Shown here: positions 63,385-64,000 of the stretch, in pieces
Layout: every line of letters starts with the position of its first letter
How positions within the stretch are numbered: the first letter of the stretch is position 1
Origin: CAYUYV01 sp050331455
GTDB lineage: Bacteria > Pseudomonadota > Alphaproteobacteria > JAJFIK01
Assembly: GCA_050331455.1 (NCBI GenBank)
Contig: JBHJGV010000005.1
Span: 86,442 to 150,441, forward strand
DNA: 64,000 nt
Reading direction: 5' to 3'
Translations under genes and position numbers: made by a program
Notes under the pieces: model-generated
What the model saw: only the letters and a program-made list of their open reading frames with translations
What the model was told of the DNA's origin: nothing
The model's database searches: none

Positions 63385-64000
63385 TTAGGCTTTCGCTTCC
63401 AGGGAGCGGGTGAGCGTATCCCGCCGTGACAACGCGGCCTGCCGAACGCTGGTCACGATGGCGTCCGAAAATCCTGCCGGCAGACTTGTGCTCACTGTGT
63501 CCAGGACAGCTGGAAGCGTCTCACACAGAGTATCGATCGCGCTCAAGGCTTGGGGTTTCGAAAGGCCGCCCGCGAGCGCCGTCTCCACGAAATGCCGTCC
63601 GAAGACCGTGTCGAAGCGGTAGTGGTTCGAGCGGCCGACCGTCATGGCAAGGCGCATTTGTTTGCGCTCGATCTGCCGGGCATTGAGACTTGGCTGAGCC
63701 GTCAGCACGTCATAGAGCGGTGTCAGGCGATAACCGCCGCCGGGATTGAGAAAGAGGCTGAAATTTTTTGCGTGGCCATCCGTGGCCCCGATTAGCCAGA
63801 ACAGGACGGCCGCCTTGAAGACGGTCTCGCGATCGTCCTGCGGCGCGTCACTCCCGGCTAGGAGCTTCAGTAAATCCACGAGGCCGGGGCCGCCCTGGGA
63901 TTGGTATTTCCGGTCCGGCGGCACGGAGAGGGCCTGGCAGCAATCTTCCTGGGGCAGACGGATCAAACGGCCGTCCTTGGTCCAACGGCGATCGAAACGC
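63385..64000 (-). CDS. HipA-type Ser/Thr kinase (toxin), 5' end beyond window
   Basis: At least 205 residues of the C-terminal half are visible and the frame is open to the window edge, so the N-terminal part is missing. The HipA C-domain motifs are FDRRWTKDGRLIRLPQEDCC, LIGATDGHAKNFSLFL (catalytic Asp and Asn), and LTPLYDVLTAQP (metal-binding Asp). HipA toxins phosphorylate glutamyl-tRNA synthetase or related targets and are held by a HipB antitoxin, which would lie beyond 64000. It is convergent with the relaxase gene and is probably cargo of the same mobile segment. Confidence 0.9.
   Translation of the reverse strand, partial: RFDRRWTKDGRLIRLPQEDCCQALSVPPDRKYQSQGGPGLVDLLKLLAGSDAPQDDRETVFKAAVLFWLIGATDGHAKNFSLFLNPGGGYRLTPLYDVLTAQPSLNARQIERKQMRLAMTVGRSNHYRFDTVFGRHFVETALAGGLSKPQALSAIDTLCETLPAVLDTVSTSLPAGFSDAIVTSVRQAALSRRDTLTRSLEAKA

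Overview
The window is high-GC DNA from the chromosome of an alphaproteobacterium, probably aquatic and aerobic. The evidence is the cytochrome bc1 operon petABC lying divergent from trmL-hemF, an sdhE-mfd pair near recG, the MoxR/DUF58/DUF4159 cluster usual in this class, several TonB-dependent or beta-barrel outer-membrane proteins, and an exosortase. I cannot fix the order or genus from the sequence alone. I see no rRNA, no complete tRNA and no CRISPR array.

Left part (1-16.5 kb). A two-domain glycosyltransferase runs off the left edge. It is followed, all on the minus strand, by an AI-2E-type permease, mfd and sdhE. An alpha/beta hydrolase, an outer-membrane barrel, recG and an NDH-2 type NADH dehydrogenase run on the plus strand. 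A minus-strand pair, a TIGR03032-like protein and a TPR/GT41 (O-GlcNAc-transferase-like) enzyme, closes this part.

Centre (16.5-37.6 kb). A divergent 870-bp gap leads to a 2,480-residue secreted protein. It has 28 FG-GAP blades arranged as four groups of seven, separated by three Ig-like domains, and ends in an RTX tail. Next come an MBL-fold hydrolase, a HIT protein, a scar (a transposase scrap plus the 3' end of a TonB receptor) in front of a PLP enzyme, an exosortase/EpsI pair, two overlapping amidohydrolases (one lacking its metal motif), and a TonB receptor with a beta-propeller phytase.

Right part (37.6-64 kb). This holds housekeeping and respiratory genes (hemF, trmL, petABC), a glycerophosphodiesterase, the four-gene MoxR-DUF58-DUF4159-membrane protein operon, an S9 peptidase, GNAT and acyltransferase genes, an SDR, a glutathionyl-hydroquinone reductase-like GST and a small cupredoxin. 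A tightly overlapping barrel / adenylate cyclase / ROK sugar kinase operon follows. From about 61.5 kb the content changes to mobile DNA: a mobC-like gene, a relaxase and a hipA-type kinase cut by the window edge. A 13-nt match to the 3' end of initiator tRNA sits at the boundary.

The best candidates for undescribed biology are the GT41/TIGR03032 pair facing the four-propeller RTX giant, and the barrel-cyclase-kinase operon. Functional links inside both are inference from gene order.
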